A stretch of 64,000 bases of DNA from Delphinus delphis (GCF_949987515.2 NC_082689.1:69004267-69068266), one strand, 5' to 3'; shown: positions 9,491 to 22,062, numbered from the stretch's first letter. A program made the numbers and translations. The notes: generated from the sequence alone by a model not told the origin.

Positions 9491-11297
9491 CTCATTGGGG
9501 TTAGAAAGGGTTTTTTCCTCCCCTTTTCAAACTACTCCCCATCCTGGGGGCCATTCAGTTGGTGAAAGAGATATTAGAGTTTTTTCCTGGGAGATAGATG
9601 CCTGAAAAATGGGTGGAGCAAGATAGTGTAAAATAGAGAGAAAAACTCTATTCAATGTTTTTACAAGAAAAAGGAAAAAATTTAAAGGAACACTTTATTG
9701 TTTTAATTATTTTAATTAATTAATGACATTTGGAAGCAAAATTCCTTGCAATGCTTTAATTTTATATTTCTCTTTTCAAGCTACATTTACATTTTTCTTA
9801 ATACTCTGTTAGTTTTTCCACTCTTTCTGACTTCAACTTCTTCCCTCTCAATGGGCTGTTAATTTTGTTCTTTCTTTAATTCTTTGCCATCTAGCGTTTT
9901 GTTTTTTTTACAGTTCCTTTTTTTTCTGATGTTTCACATACTTTGCGAGTACTATAGCTACATTTACCAATTTATATGAAGCTGAAGTGAAGTCATGTTA
10001 TTCCATGACTTAAAAATAAACTTTTTTTCCTTTGCATGTTTTCCTATAGAGAATTTAATATTTTAAACAAAATATTATAAATTAAAATTTTAAAGTAATA
10101 TATTATAAACTTATTTCAACTTCACTCTTACTTAGGAGTTAGATATCAAACATATCCATTCGTAAGAAACATTCTGATGAGATTTTTCTCCAGAATATTT
10201 TGAAAGGCTATTTTTGTTTCCTTATTTTTTTGCACTTTTGTTACACCAGCTTCTGAAATGAACACACCATATCTTAAATACTCTGTAATACACAGTTATC
10301 ATGGAGAGATGTGGTTTGATAGATACCCAGAGACACATGAAAAAAAGTACAAGTTCTCCAGTGTACAGAAACAAAAACTTAATGTAAATGCACAGAGCTA
10401 GTAACATAGTGGCACCTGCAGTGCATACTGGGCCCCATGTTCAGAAATACCTACAAACTGCTGTGAAGAGTCTCTCCAGGAATAAAGATTCCTTATAAGG
10501 AAAGCGAATGAGTGTTCCCCACTCTACACAGAGGAAGGAGACTGTGTGGAAAGAATGGGTAAAGCATCAGAAACTAAAGAATCATAAAAATTCTTTGGCC
10601 TAAGACCCTTTCCCTGTTTCTGGTTAATATTACTTCTCTGCCTGGAGCAAGGGAAGGATGAAAAACCTGCTTTTCTGTGACATCAGTAATCTAGTGTTTT
10701 TGTTCCATATGATCCTGGTAGGGTATGCTTCAAAAAGGGAGGGAAGTTTGTTTTCTCTAGTACCACAAGAAAGAAAGAAATGCATTTTCCTCGTAATGCC
10801 AATACACTCATAAAAAGATTATCCATCTATCATCTAAAATTTGGAATCATAGAGGAATATGTGTATACACAGATGTGTGTCTTGATTTTTTAATAATTCT
10901 AATTCATCATTTTTTATTTTTATGCAATTTGATGTTTTCAATAGAAACTGCAAAGGTAGTATACATATGTGACTTCCTTAAATCATATAGTCAATAAATC
11001 AATCATTCTTTTGATTAACAATTTCTAAGTATCCATAAGCACAAGTCACTACTGTACTCTGAAACTAAAGAGGAAAAAAAAGATACAATTTCTTCTTTCA
11101 AGGATTTTATTCACTAGGAAAATTTAAACATTGCCCATGTTAATCGTTCAATTATCCAGACCTATCCTGGCAGTCAGTGAAGAGACAGATGTTATGGTCA
11201 GATTACTCCACAGTCCAGGCCAGCCACTAAGCCACCTCAAGTTTCTTAGTAGTTCTATGTCACACATTAAAATTTCATTATACAAACAATGAGATAT
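9491..11297. other. Mostly unrecognised AT-rich DNA
   Basis: No exon or RNA seen. The first 400 bases may be more ancient L1 debris, being T-rich on the forward strand. The remainder is not recognised. Confidence 0.4.
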
Positions 11298-11312
11298 GAA
11301 AATCACTGGTAG

Positions 11313-11967
11313 GCACTGGAGTTGGTCAGGGGCAGCAGCAGATTTGGGGTTAAACAACTTCTTCCAGGGAAGAAGGCCAGTGCAGCTGCTGTTGTAACCC
11401 AAGATCTTGATCCACAACCACAGATTGGCATAGTGGCAGGCCAGCCATCTGCAGACACCTCACTGAGGACAGCTGTGTGGCTGACAGGGTCTTGGTGCTC
11501 AGGCCGGGTGTCAGGCCTGAGCCCCTGAGGTGGGAGAGCTGAGTTCAGGACATTGGTTCACCAGAGACCTCCTGGCCCCTTGTAATATCGGTGAGAGCTC
11601 TCCCAGAGATCTCCATCTCAATGCTAAGACCCAACTCCACTCAACAACCAGCAAGCTCCAGTGCTGGACACCCCATGCCAAACAACTGGCAAGACAGGAA
11701 CACAACACCACACATTAGCAGAGAGGCTGCCTAAAATCATAATGAGGTCACAGAGACCTCAGAAGACACCACTGGATGCGGTCCTGCCCACCAGAAAGAC
11801 AACATCCAGCCTCACCCAACAGAACACAGGCACCGGTCCCCTCCACCAGGAAGCCTACACAACCCACTGAACCAAACTTACCCACCGTGGGCAGACACCA
11901 AAAACAACAGGAACTGTGAACGTGCAGCCTGCGAAAAGGAGACCCCAAACACAGTAACTTAAGCAAA
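11313..11967 (+). promoter_or_regulatory. L1 5' UTR remnant (copy 1)
   Basis: About 655 bp of GC-richer sequence lies upstream of the ORF1 remnant, and in an active element this region holds the internal Pol II promoter. It starts at the target duplication, so the true 5' end of the family consensus may be slightly longer. Scattered stops in all frames fit a UTR. Open frames on both strands here (for example 11511-11711 and 11748-12182 reverse) are chance frames. Confidence 0.65.
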
Positions 11968-12856
11968 ACAAGAAGACAGAGAAAAACGCAGCAGATTAAG
12001 GAGCAAGGTAAAACATCACCAGACCAAACAAATGAAGAGGAAACAGGCAGCCTACCTGAAAAAGAATTCAGAGCAATGATAGTAAAGATGATGCAAAATC
12101 TTGGAAATAGAATGGAGAAAACACAAACGTTTAACAAGGACCTGGAAGAACTAAAGAGCAAACAAACAATGATAAACAACACAATAAATGAAATTAAATT
12201 CTCTAGAAGGAATCAATAACAGAATAACTGAGGTGGAAGAACGGATAAGTGACCTGGAAGATAAAATAGTGGAAATAACTACCACAGAACAGGATAAAGA
12301 AAAAAGAATGAAAAGAAGTGAGGACAGCCTCAGAGACCTCTGGGACAACATTAAATAGACCAATATTCGAATTATAGGGGTACCAGAAGAAGAAGAGAAA
12401 AAGAAAGGGACTGAGAAAATATTTGAAGAGATTATAGTTGAAAACTACCCTAATATAGAAAAGGAAATAGTCAATCAAGTCCAGGAAGTACAGAAAGTCC
12501 CATACAGGATAACTCCAAGGAGAAACACAACAAGAAACATATTAATCAAACTATCAAAAATTAAATACAAGGAAAAAGTATTAAAAACAGCAAGGGAAAA
12601 GCAACAAGTAACATACAAGGTTAACCCCATAAGGTTAACAGCTGCTCTTTCAGCCGAAACTCTGCAAGCCAGAAGGGAGTGGCAGGACATATTTAAAGTG
12701 ATGTAAGGGAAAAAACTACAACCAAGATTACTCTACCCAGCAAGGATCTCATTCAGATTTGATGGAGAAATTAAAACCTTTACAGACAAGCAAAAGCTAA
12801 GAGAATTCAGCACCACCAAACCAGCTATACAACAAATGCTAAGGGAACTTCTCTAG
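11968..12856 (+). pseudogene. L1 ORF1 pseudogene (copy 1)
   Basis: In a live L1 this encodes the ORF1 protein, an RNA-binding chaperone of the L1 ribonucleoprotein. The order of parts is visible: an N-terminal region ('EEETGSLPEKEF'), a coiled-coil stretch ('GINNRITEVEERISDLEDKIVE'), an RNA-recognition-like core, and the C-terminal domain ending 'REFSTTKPAIQQMLRELL' with stop 12854-12856. The codon aligned with the start ATG of the other copy reads ACA (11968-11970). In-frame stops include TAG at 12356-12358 and TAA at 12704-12706. The total span is not a multiple of three. Intact family members have about 300 residues. The frame is broken beyond function. Confidence 0.85.
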
Positions 12857-12914
12857 GCAGGAAACACAAGAGAAGGAAAAGACCTACTATAACAAACCCC
12901 CCAAAATTAAGAAA

Positions 12915-15900
12915 ATGGTAAGAGGAACATACATATCGATAACTACCTTAAATGTAAGTGGATTAATTGCTTCAACCAAAAGACATGGACTGGCTGAATG
13001 GATACAAAAACAAGACTGTATATATGCTCTCTATAAGAGGCCCACTTCAGACCTAGGGACACCTATGGACTGAAAGTGAGGGGATGGAAAAATTTATTCC
13101 ATGCAAATGGAAATCAAAAGAAAGCTGGAGTAGCAATTCTCATATCAGACAAAATAGACTTTAAAATAAAGACTATTACAAGAGACAAGGAAGGACACTA
13201 AATAATGATTAAGGGATCAACCAAGAAGATATAACAATTGTAAATACTTATACACCCAACATAGGAACGCCTCAGTACATAAGGCAAATGCTGAGAGCCA
13301 TAAAAGGGGAGATCAACAGTAACACAATCATAGTAGGGGACGTTAACACCCCACTTTCACCAATGGACAGATCATCCCAAATGAAAATAAATAAGGAAAC
13401 AGAAGCTTTAAATGATACATTAAACAAGATGGACTTAATTGATATTTACAGGACATTGCATCCAAAAACAAAAGAATATGCTTTCTTCTCAAGTGCTCAT
13501 GGACCATTCTCCGGGATAGATCATATCCTGGGTCAAAAATGAAGCCTTGGTAAATTTAAGAAAATTGAAATCGTATCAGTATCTTTTCTGACCACAACGC
13601 TGTAAGACTACATATGAATCACAGGAAAAATATTGTAAAAAGTACAAACAAATGGAGGCTAAACAATACACTACTAAATAACCAAGAGATCACTGAAGAA
13701 ATCAAAGAGGAAATCAAAAAATGCCTAGAAAAAATGACAATGAAAATACAACTACCCAAAACCTATGGGATGCAGCAAAAGAAGTCTAAGAGGGAAGTTT
13801 ATAGCAATAAAATCCTACCTCAGGAAACAAGAAAAATCTCAAATTAACAACCTAACCTTACACCTAAAGCAATTACAGAAAGAAGAACAAAAAAAACCCC
13901 AAAGTTAGTAGAAGGAAAGATATCATAAAGATCAGATCAGAAATAAATGAAAAAGAAATGATGGAAACGATAGCAAAGATCAGTAAAACTAAAAGCTGAT
14001 TCTTTGAGAAGATAAAATTGATAAATCATTAGCCAGACTCATCAAGAAAAAAAGGGAAAGACTCAAATCAACAGAATTAGAAATGAAAAAGGAGAAGTAA
14101 CAACTGACACTGCAGAAATACAAAGGATCATGAGAGATTACTACAAGCAACTATATGCCAATAAAATGGACCACCTGGAAGAAATGGACAAATTCTTAGA
14201 AAAGCACAAACATCTGAGACTGAACCAGGACAAAATAGAAAATATAAATAGACCAATCACAAGCACTGAAATGCAAATGTGATTAAAAATCTTCCCACAA
14301 ACAAAAGCCCAGGACCAGATGGCTTCACAGGTGAATTCTATCAAACATTTAGAGAAGAGCTAACACCTATCCTTTCAAACTCTTCCAAAATATAGCAAAG
14401 GGAGGAACACTCCGAAACTCATTCTATGAGGCCACGGTCACCCTGATACCAAAACCAGACAAAGATGTCACAAAGAAAGAAAACTACAGGCCAATATCAC
14501 TGATGAACAGAGATGCAGAAGTCTTGAACAAAATACTATCAATCAGACTCTAACAGCACATTAAAAGGATAATACACCATGATCAAATGGGTTTTATCCC
14601 AGGAATGCAAGGATTTGTCAATATACGCAAATCAATCAATGTGAAACACCATATTAACAAATTGAAGGATAAAAAACCATATGATCATCTCAATAGATGC
14701 AGGAAAAGCTTTCAACAAAATTCTGCACCCATTTATGATAAAAAAAAAACCTCCAGAAAGTAGGCAAAGAGGGAACTTAACATAATAAAGGCCAATTATG
14801 ACAACCCCACAGCCAACATCATTCTCAGTGGTGAAAAACTGAAGCCATTTCCACTAGGATCAGGAACAAGACAAGGTTGCCCACCCTCACCACTATTATT
14901 CAAGATAGTTTTGGGAGTTTTAGCCACAGCAATCAGAGAAGAAAAAGAAATAAAAGGAATCCAAATCAGAAAAAGAAGTAAAACTGTCACTGTTTGCAGA
15001 TGGCATGGTACTATACATAGACAATCCTAAAGATGCTACCAGAAAACTGCTAGAGCTAATCAATGAATTTGGTAAAGTAGCAGGATACAAAATTAATGCA
15101 TAGAAATCTCTGGCATTCCTATACACTAATGATTAAAAATCTGGAAGAGAAATTGAAGAAACACTCCCATTTACCACTGCAACATAAAGAATAAAGTGCC
15201 TAGGAATAATCCTACCTAAGGAGACAAAAGACCTGTATGCAGAAAACTATAAGACACTGATGAAGGAAGTTAAAGATGATACAAACAGATGGAGAGATAT
15301 ACCATGTTCTTGGATTGGAAGAATCAACATTGTGAAAATGACTATACTACCCAAAGCAATCTACAGATTCAATGCAATCCCTATCAAACTACCCATGGCT
15401 TTTTTCACAGAACTAGATCAAAAAATTTCACAATTTGTATGGAAACACAAAAGACCCCAAATTTCCAAAGCAATCTTGAGGGAAAAAAACAGAACTGGAG
15501 GAATCAGGCTCCTGGACTTCAGACTATACTACAAAGCTACAGTAATCAAGACAGTATGGTACTGGCACAAAAACAGAAATATTGATCAATGGAACAGGAT
15601 AGAAAGCCCAGAGATAAACCCACACACCTATGGTCACCTTATCTTTGATAAAGGAGGCAAGAATATACAATGGAGAAAAGACAGCCTCTTCAATAAGTAG
15701 TGCTGGGAAAACTGGGCAGCTACATGTAAAAGAATGAAATTAGAACACTTCCTAACACCATACACAAAAATAAACTCAAAATGGATTAGAGACCTAAGTG
15801 TAAGGCCAGACATTATGAAACTCTTAGAGGAAAACATGGGCAGAACACTGTATGACATAAATCACCGCCAGATCCTTTTTGACCCACCTCCTAGAGAAAT

Positions 15901-16692
15901 GGAAATAAAAACAAAAATAAACAAATGGGACCTAATGAAACTTAAACGCTTTTGCACAGCAAAGGAAACCATAAACAAGATGAAAAGGCAACCCTCAGAA
16001 TGGGAGGAAATATTTGCAAATGAAGCAAATGACAAAGAGTTAATCTCCAAAATATACAAGCAGCTCATGCAGCTCAATATCAAAAAAAAACCCAAACAAC
16101 CCAATCCAAAAATGGGCTGAAGACCTAAACAGACATTTCTCCAAAGAAGGTATACAGATTGCTAAAAACACATGAAAAGATGCTCAACATCACAATCATT
16201 AGAGAAATGCAAATCAAAACAACAATGAGGTATCACCTCATACTGGTCACGGTGGCCATCATCAAAAAGTCTAGAAACAATAAATGCTAGGGAGGGTGTG
16301 GAGAAAAGGGAAACCTCTTGCACTGTTGGTGGGAATGTCAATTGATACAGGCACTATCGAGAACAGTATGAAGGTTCCTAAAAAGTAAAAACAGGACTAC
16401 CATATGACCCAGCAATCCCACTACTGGGCACATACCATGAGAAAACAATAATTCAAAAAGAGTCATGTACCACAATGTTCATTGCAGCACTATTTACAAT
16501 AGCCAGACATGGAAGCAACCTAAGTGTCCATTGACAGATGAATGGATAAAGAAGATGTGGCACATATATACAATGGAATATTACTCAGCCATAAAAAGAA
16601 ACAAAATTGAGTTACGTGTAGTGAGGTGGATGGACCCATTGTCTATCATACAGAGTGAAGTAAGTGAGAAAGAGAAAAATACCGTTTGCTAA
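12915..16692 (+). pseudogene. L1 ORF2 pseudogene (endonuclease-RT, copy 1)
   Basis: ORF2 of L1 provides the endonuclease and reverse transcriptase for target-primed insertion. The start ATG is kept (12915-12917). A one-base deletion near 13016, relative to the other copy, shifts the frame after about 35 codons, and many stops follow. The endonuclease motif reads VGDVNTPLSP (about 13336-13365) where the other copy has VGDFNTSLTP. The RT catalytic box reads FADG (14993-15004) where FADD is required, so the second catalytic aspartate is lost. The longest surviving open piece is 15260-15700, covering the post-RT region '[21 protein letters not shown]'. The C-terminus ends 'SEVSEKEKNTVC' at 16692. 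It is non-functional. Confidence 0.9.
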
Positions 16693-17085
16693 CACATATA
16701 TATGGAATCTGAAAAACATGATTCTGAAGAACGTAGGGGCAGGACAGGAATAAAGATGCAGACGTAGAGAATGGACTTGAGGACATGGGACACGGGGAGG
16801 GGGAAGGGTAAGCTAGGACGAAGTGAGAGAATGGCATGGACATGTATACACTACCAAATGTAAACTACAAAGCTAGTTGGAAGCGGCCGCATAGCCCAGG
16901 GAGATCAGCTCGGTGCTTAGTGACCACCTAGAGGGGTGGGATAGGGAGGGTGGGAGGGAGATGCAAGAGGGAGGGGCTATGGGGATATATGTGTACGTAT
17001 AGCTGATTCACTCTGTGATACAGTAGAATCTAGCACACCATTGTAAAGCAATTATACTCCAATAAAGATGATTAAAAAAAAAAAA
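16693..17085 (+). other. L1 3' UTR (copy 1) with G-rich block
   Basis: This is a non-coding tail. It contains six closely spaced G-runs at 16933-16958 (GGGG T GGG ATA GGG A GGG T GGG A GGG), a strong G-quadruplex candidate on the sense strand. It ends with 'ccaataaagatg' and poly(A). A chance NotI site, GCGGCCGC, lies at 16883-16890. Confidence 0.85.
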
Positions 17086-17222
17086 GAAAATCACTGGTAG
17101 TCTCATACCCTTCAGTTTTTACTTCAGTAAAATGTATTTAGCCATGAATTTAAAATCATTTCTATAGACTATGTATTATGTAAGTACTTATTACTCAGAA
17201 ACAAGTTAAAGTTTTCAGGTAT

Positions 17223-17318
17223 CTCAAATTTTTTGTTTCAAAAAACTATTTTTGAAATACGGTTTTGTTTCAAAACTGTATTTTTTAAATACGGTTTTGT
17301 TTCAAAACTGTATTTAGG
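17223..17318. repeat. 32-bp tandem repeat, three units, each a hairpin
   Basis: Units start at 17223, 17255 and 17287 (core 'ttttgtttcaaaa' at exactly 32-bp steps). Units 2 and 3 are identical over 29 bases. Unit 1 matches at 21 of 32 positions. Each of units 2 and 3 is an imperfect palindrome: 13-base arms AAATACGGTTTTG and CAAAACTGTATTT around a TTT loop, with one mismatch. Confidence 0.9.
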
Positions 17319-18194
17319 AAGACAGTTTATACAAGGAAACGCATATTAATTTAGCTTCCTGTACTTGGAATTTATATTTTTCATATATTTAACTATGACA
17401 TAAGGTAATGTTATTTTATTCACTGTCTCACCTTGTCTGTGACACCAGTTACAATACAGACAGATGGGGAAATTGGCCACCAATCATGGACCTCTACAGT
17501 AACTGCAGTTGCCTGAATCTGAGAGCCCTGAGTGAATCTAGATTGTAGTGCACTCTCAAAAGTCTCAGATGCAGGAGAAATCAAATCCCCAGGCTGAATG
17601 TCTCTGGCAGACGTGAGAGGATAGACTTTAATTTCCACATAGATGTAAAAGAATGCATATGGTTGAGAAGCCTCTCTCAGGACTATGAAGGAATTCACTC
17701 ACTAATTCAACAAATATTTTTATTTGAGTACATTCTATGAGCATGATCATTTAAGTTGCCGCAATGCAGGAAGTCAAAGGCAATATATTTTAAAAATTCT
17801 TCTCTGATTGTTAGAGCATGAAGTGAAAAACACAGTCACTCTTAAGGTTTTAGAGAAATAATGAAGCATAACATACTGAAGTTTCGTCAGTTTATTTCCC
17901 CTGTATTTCCTATATTGATAATTGACTTTTCAACTAATTGCCTTTATGTCTACAACTGGTATTACTGAGAATTAAGTTGCTAATTCTGTAGCTACATAAG
18001 TCTTTAATAGCGATCTATAATCAGTATAGATTGATTTGTCTATGCAGCGATAGGTAGTATCCAATCCCCTAATGATGGTGCTGCTAGCCTACAATTCAGA
18101 AAAATCAGTAAATTAATCTCAGCTCAGGTATTATGACTGAATTTGTTATGTCACAGGGTCCATTACTCCTCATACTGAATTTAGGTTACCCTCT
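17319..18194. other. Unrecognised DNA
   Basis: No repeat or exon recognised. A 92-codon reverse open frame (17420-17698) has no motif I know and no flanking splice evidence I can defend. Confidence 0.4.
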
Positions 18195-18540
18195 ACACAT
18201 ATGCCAGTCACTTTTTTTGTACAGAACAATGATTTGACTTACGTATTGATACATCACAAAATGATTACCACAGTAAGTTTAGTGAGTGTCCATCATCTCA
18301 TATAGATACAAAATAAAAGAAATAGGAAAAAGAAATTTTTTCTTGTGATGATTTACTCTCTTAGGATTTATTCTCTTAACAACTTTCATATATAATGTAC
18401 AGCGGTGTTAATTATATTCATCATGTTGTACAATATATCCATAGTACTTATTTACCTTATAACTGGAATTTTGTACCTTTTGACTACCTTCATCCAATTC
18501 CCCCTCCTCCCACACCTGAGAACCACAGATCTGATCTCTT
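18195..18540 (-). mobile_element. L1MA-type 3' UTR, first of a tandem pair
   Basis: The reverse strand carries the older L1MA-like 3' UTR. Forward-strand landmarks are 'caaaatgattaccacagtaa', 'tccatcatctcatatagata', 'cttgtgatgatttactctct' and 'gttgtacaatatatcc'. The unit stops at 'ctttttctatg' near 18548, where the same 3' UTR starts again. Confidence 0.75.
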
Positions 18541-19015
18541 TTTCTATGTTTGTTTATTTTTGAAGTATAACTGACTTACAACACTGTGTTAGTTCCTGGT
18601 GCACAACATAGTGATTTGATATTTCTATACATTTCAACATGATCACCATAAGTCTAGTTACCATCTGTCCACTGTACAAAGGTGTTATGTAATTATTGAC
18701 TGTGTTCCCCACACTGTACACTTCATATCTGTGGCTCATTTATTTTGTAACTGGAAGTTTATGCCTCAGTCTTCCTCACCTATTTCTCTCTTCCACCAAC
18801 CCCTTCTTATCTGGCAACCACCTGTTTGTTCTCTGTATATATGACTTCTTCTGTTTTGTTGTGTCTGTTCAATTTTTTTGTTTCATAGATTCCACATATA
18901 CGTGAAATCATAAAGTATTTGTCTTTCTCTGTCTGACTTATTTCAATCAGCATAATACCCTCTAGGGCCATCCATGTTGTCACAAGTGGCAAGATTCCAT
19001 CACTTATTTTTGTAG
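18541..19015 (-). mobile_element. L1MA-type 3' UTR plus ORF2 end, second of a tandem pair
   Basis: Starts again from the L1 3' terminus ('gaagtataactgacttacaacactg') and continues further upstream into the end of ORF2. The segment with 'attccacatatacgtgaaatcat' and 'gtctttctctgtctgacttatt' is the antisense of the conserved 'SEVSQKEK' region. The orientation matches the first unit. It is 5'-truncated near 19015. Confidence 0.75.
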
Positions 19016-20067
19016 GTAAAAGAAACTTTGGATTTTTAATCACAGAAAATATATCGGTCTACTTAATGACATTCAAAATTCCAGTTTTCTCTCATTAACT
19101 ACTCCTCTGTTCTTCCAAATAGCAGTGTCTTCCATTTTTTAAATTTGCTTTATGAATATTAATAGTATATAATTGTTTTATGAGACATTGGGAATGTACT
19201 ACAAAGGGTATAAAACTAAATGTTTATATAAGGCCTTAATGCAAATATGTCAAAGCTTTCTGTGGGTACTCTGTGTCTCTAAATATTTATTATCTTAACA
19301 GATGGCTGTGTTTGCTTACATTTTTGCTCATTTTTCCCACAATTAAAATTTTGTATTTGGAAATGTAACTGAAATTGCATACCATATGGATAGTATATTT
19401 TTATTGAAAATTGAGCTAAACAATCACATGTTAATAGAAATAAAATCTCTCCATATCCGTAGCATGCCACTATACAAAAAGTTTAACCAGACTATAACTA
19501 GACTGCCCTAGAGTCCCAGCTCTGTGGCAGGATCACATTCAAATGAACTTCACTTGATCAAGAATTGGTGTTTTTTTTTTTTTGATTTCAGATGTGTACT
19601 AAGATTCCCACAGTAAGACTTTTTAGAAGCCTTTTTCCCCCAGGTGACCAAGACTCTCCTCCTTGCTCTCCTCACCCACAACTTAGTCGATGCCTTTTTA
19701 TTCCAGCTCCTATCCCTGCCTTTCTTGTTAAACTCTGTTTTTTTGTTGTTATAGCTTTTCCTCTTTCCGGTGTAAACTATCCAGTGTAATCCTTAATTCT
19801 GCAGCTCTTCCACAGAGTACTAGAAAGCTGAATAACAAAACCCTGTGGGGAAGGGTTGTGTTGTGAAGGTTCATTAATTTTTTTTTCTGGTTATGCAATT
19901 ATAGTTTTTAATTATGTAATAACTATAGAGCATTTTTTTTTTTTTAAAGAGGATCTTGCTGCCTGGGCTCTGATTCTGCCTAAAGCAGCTTTGTCTCTAA
20001 AACTCTTTATTCCTCACCATTCCCCTCACCCGCCTCTAGCTCCTATTTACATAAAGTGAGAAGACTT
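19016..20067. other. Unrecognised DNA with poly(T) runs
   Basis: T12-T13 runs near 19571 and 19935. No repeat head was recognised next to either, so they are not assigned to SINEs. Confidence 0.4.
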
Positions 20068-20290
20068 AGGCAACATTTGTTGAATACTTACCATGGGCCA
20101 GGTAAAGTTCTAAGTGCTCTACCTGCATTTACTCATTTAATCTTCACAACACTGCTAGGAGGCAGGTGCTCTTTTTTCCCTTCTTTTATAGGTGAGAAAA
20201 TGAAGGCCCCAAGGGGTTAAGTAAATTGTCCATGGCATTGGACTAGTAAGTGATAGAGCCAGGAATGGAACCCAGGGAGTTAAACATTTA
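20068..20290 (-). repeat. MIR SINE (reverse)
   Basis: Forward text follows MIR antisense order: 'tgttgaatacttaccatgggcca', 'tctaagtgctctacctgcat', 'catttaatcttcacaacac', 'aggtgagaaaatgaaggcc', 'gttaagtaaattgtcca', 'gtaagtgatagagccaggaa', 'gaacccagg'. Nearly the complete element. Confidence 0.85.
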
Positions 20291-20924
20291 ACCAGGATGC
20301 TACTTAATACTATCTGAAACTTGCTTTGGTACAATGAAATTAATCATTATGTAACCAACATTGGAATTAGAGATTAGGAGAAAAGTTTTAGAAATAGGCA
20401 AAGTTAACACATAAGGAGTTACTAAAAATTCCTTATTCTGGGAACATGTGTGTGATGGCAGTCCATAAAATCACAAACGATATTATTAAAATAAATAAGG
20501 ACTTATCTGCATCTTAGAGGGGACATTTGCAGATTAAAAGGGGAGGAGGGTGGAATCTGTCAAGGGGAATCATGACACTGGTTTGTGTTTCTTCTAAAAA
20601 ATGAGCAGGTTGATTTCCCCCACTCACCTAAAAGGTAGAGAATTCACTTTTTGTGAGTTAAGCTCTGGACTTTTAACACCCCAAACTATGTATGTACTTT
20701 ATAAACCTTATTTGCCTCTAATCATCTGGAACACAGCAAATGATATCAGATCCAGTTTTACACTGCATTTATAAGCATTATTGCTTCCCATTTTTCAAAT
20801 GGGGAAACAAATTGAAAGGATTAAGGATTCAAATGTTCATTTCGCTGATCTTTCAGCCCTTCCTCCTAATCTATGTGTTCTTCTGCCTCTCAAAGACTCC
20901 TCAAATTATTGGGTCAAAAGATAA

Positions 20925-21165
20925 TGATATTAGCTAATACATACATCGTATGAACTAGGTACATTGACTATTCAAAACATTGTATAAATATTAGCTCATT
21001 TAATATTTACCACAGCCCCATTAGGTATTATTATCTCCATTTTACAGGAAACTGAGGTACAGGGAGGCTATATAATTTGCTCAAGGTGATATGACTGATT
21101 CACAGAGCTGGGTTTTGAACCCAAGTAGTCTAGCTTTTCCATCCGCATGCTTAACCGCCATACTA
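20925..21165 (-). repeat. MIR SINE (reverse)
   Basis: 'catttaatatttaccacagcc', 'ttattatctccattttacagg', 'actgaggtacagggagg', 'gctcaaggtgatatgactg', 'gagctgggttttgaaccca' and 'catgcttaaccgcca' give the MIR antisense order through to the tRNA-like head. Confidence 0.85.
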
Positions 21166-22050
21166 AACCATGGTAAGAGAAATTTTAATTAGATCAGTGT
21201 TTTTTAGTGTGTATCTACAGTATTCATAGGCCACGCATAAAAAAACAGTTCTGTAGTCAAACCAGTTTATTTTTGTCAACATATCGGATCCTTTAATAAG
21301 AATATGTATCATCTAAGTCTTACATTTAAATTATCATCATAGGTTAAATTATATGAAATCGCTAATAGTCAACGATTTTATACTTACAAAACTGGCAACA
21401 AGAGAGAGGTTATGATATACAGTATCTCTGAGCAAATGGTTCAGTGACATACAAGCATTTTAGAAAACTCTAACGTAGTGAGCTGTAAGTGATTGACAAA
21501 TACTTGCTTCTAATAGAAACGAGAGATCCGGGAAGACATCTTCAACTTGTATAGGTTAACGTTGTGGAAAATCACCATTCCCTAGTACAAATCATCCCTT
21601 ATGAAATACAGAATACAAAGCTAGATAATCCATGAGGTTTTTACAAATAGCCTTACAATTTACAATGTGAAGGAAGTTTTCAAGCCCCAGAACTCTAACT
21701 CTGTTATGTGGCCCACCCATCTCAGCCATAAATAATGCAGGAATTTCTCTGAAGTAGAAATTGCTTGCCCTTTTCCACCTTTGGGCTAATAATGCTTCTC
21801 ACTAATGATGAAGATCATAGGATAAAAATGTACAGTACTCTCCCAGTGCCCCTTTGTTTTACAGAATAGAAATCTATGGATCATTAACAACAACAAAAAA
21901 TCTGTGAGACAAAACGTATGAGAGGCAAAGCCAAGACTCAAAGGACAGATCCCATACCAGTCTTCTGTATTTGTTTCCTAATCACATCCCCTGATAGCTT
22001 TTGCTTCTCTGATCATCTATAATCAGGACTTTTTATTCTTAGGAAATCTA
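21166..22050. other. Unrecognised DNA
   Basis: No repeat, exon or RNA recognised. Confidence 0.4.
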
Positions 22051-22062
22051 TGATCATGTTTT

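Larger units (their letters stand above)
11313..17085 (+). mobile_element. Near full-length L1 retrotransposon, copy 1 (dead)
   Basis: 5.77 kb with a partial 5' UTR (11313-11967), ORF1 remnant (11968-12856), short inter-ORF spacer, ORF2 remnant (12915-16692), 3' UTR with a G-rich block, and the polyadenylation end 'ctccaataaagatg' plus an A-tail. It is flanked by a perfect 15-bp target duplication, gaaaatcactggtag (11298-11312 and 17086-17100). Both frames carry many stops and frameshifts. It shares its 3' UTR subfamily with the fragment at 59961-60362, but not with the second long L1 at 48040-53152. Confidence 0.95.

Noticed and set aside
11511..12690. Series of reverse open frames across the L1 5' UTR and ORF1 (for example 11748-12182)
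   Set aside because: They are antisense shadows of the L1 and have no independent support. An antisense L1 promoter product cannot be inferred from sequence alone.
16883..16890. NotI site GCGGCCGC suggesting a cloning artefact or vector joint
   Set aside because: It lies inside a continuous L1 3' UTR where the related copy at 60 kb reads 'gcagccacat', so point changes explain it. No vector sequence flanks it.
17223..17318. CRISPR-like regular repeat of 32 bp
   Set aside because: The units are directly adjacent with no spacers, there are no cas genes, and the genome is clearly mammalian.
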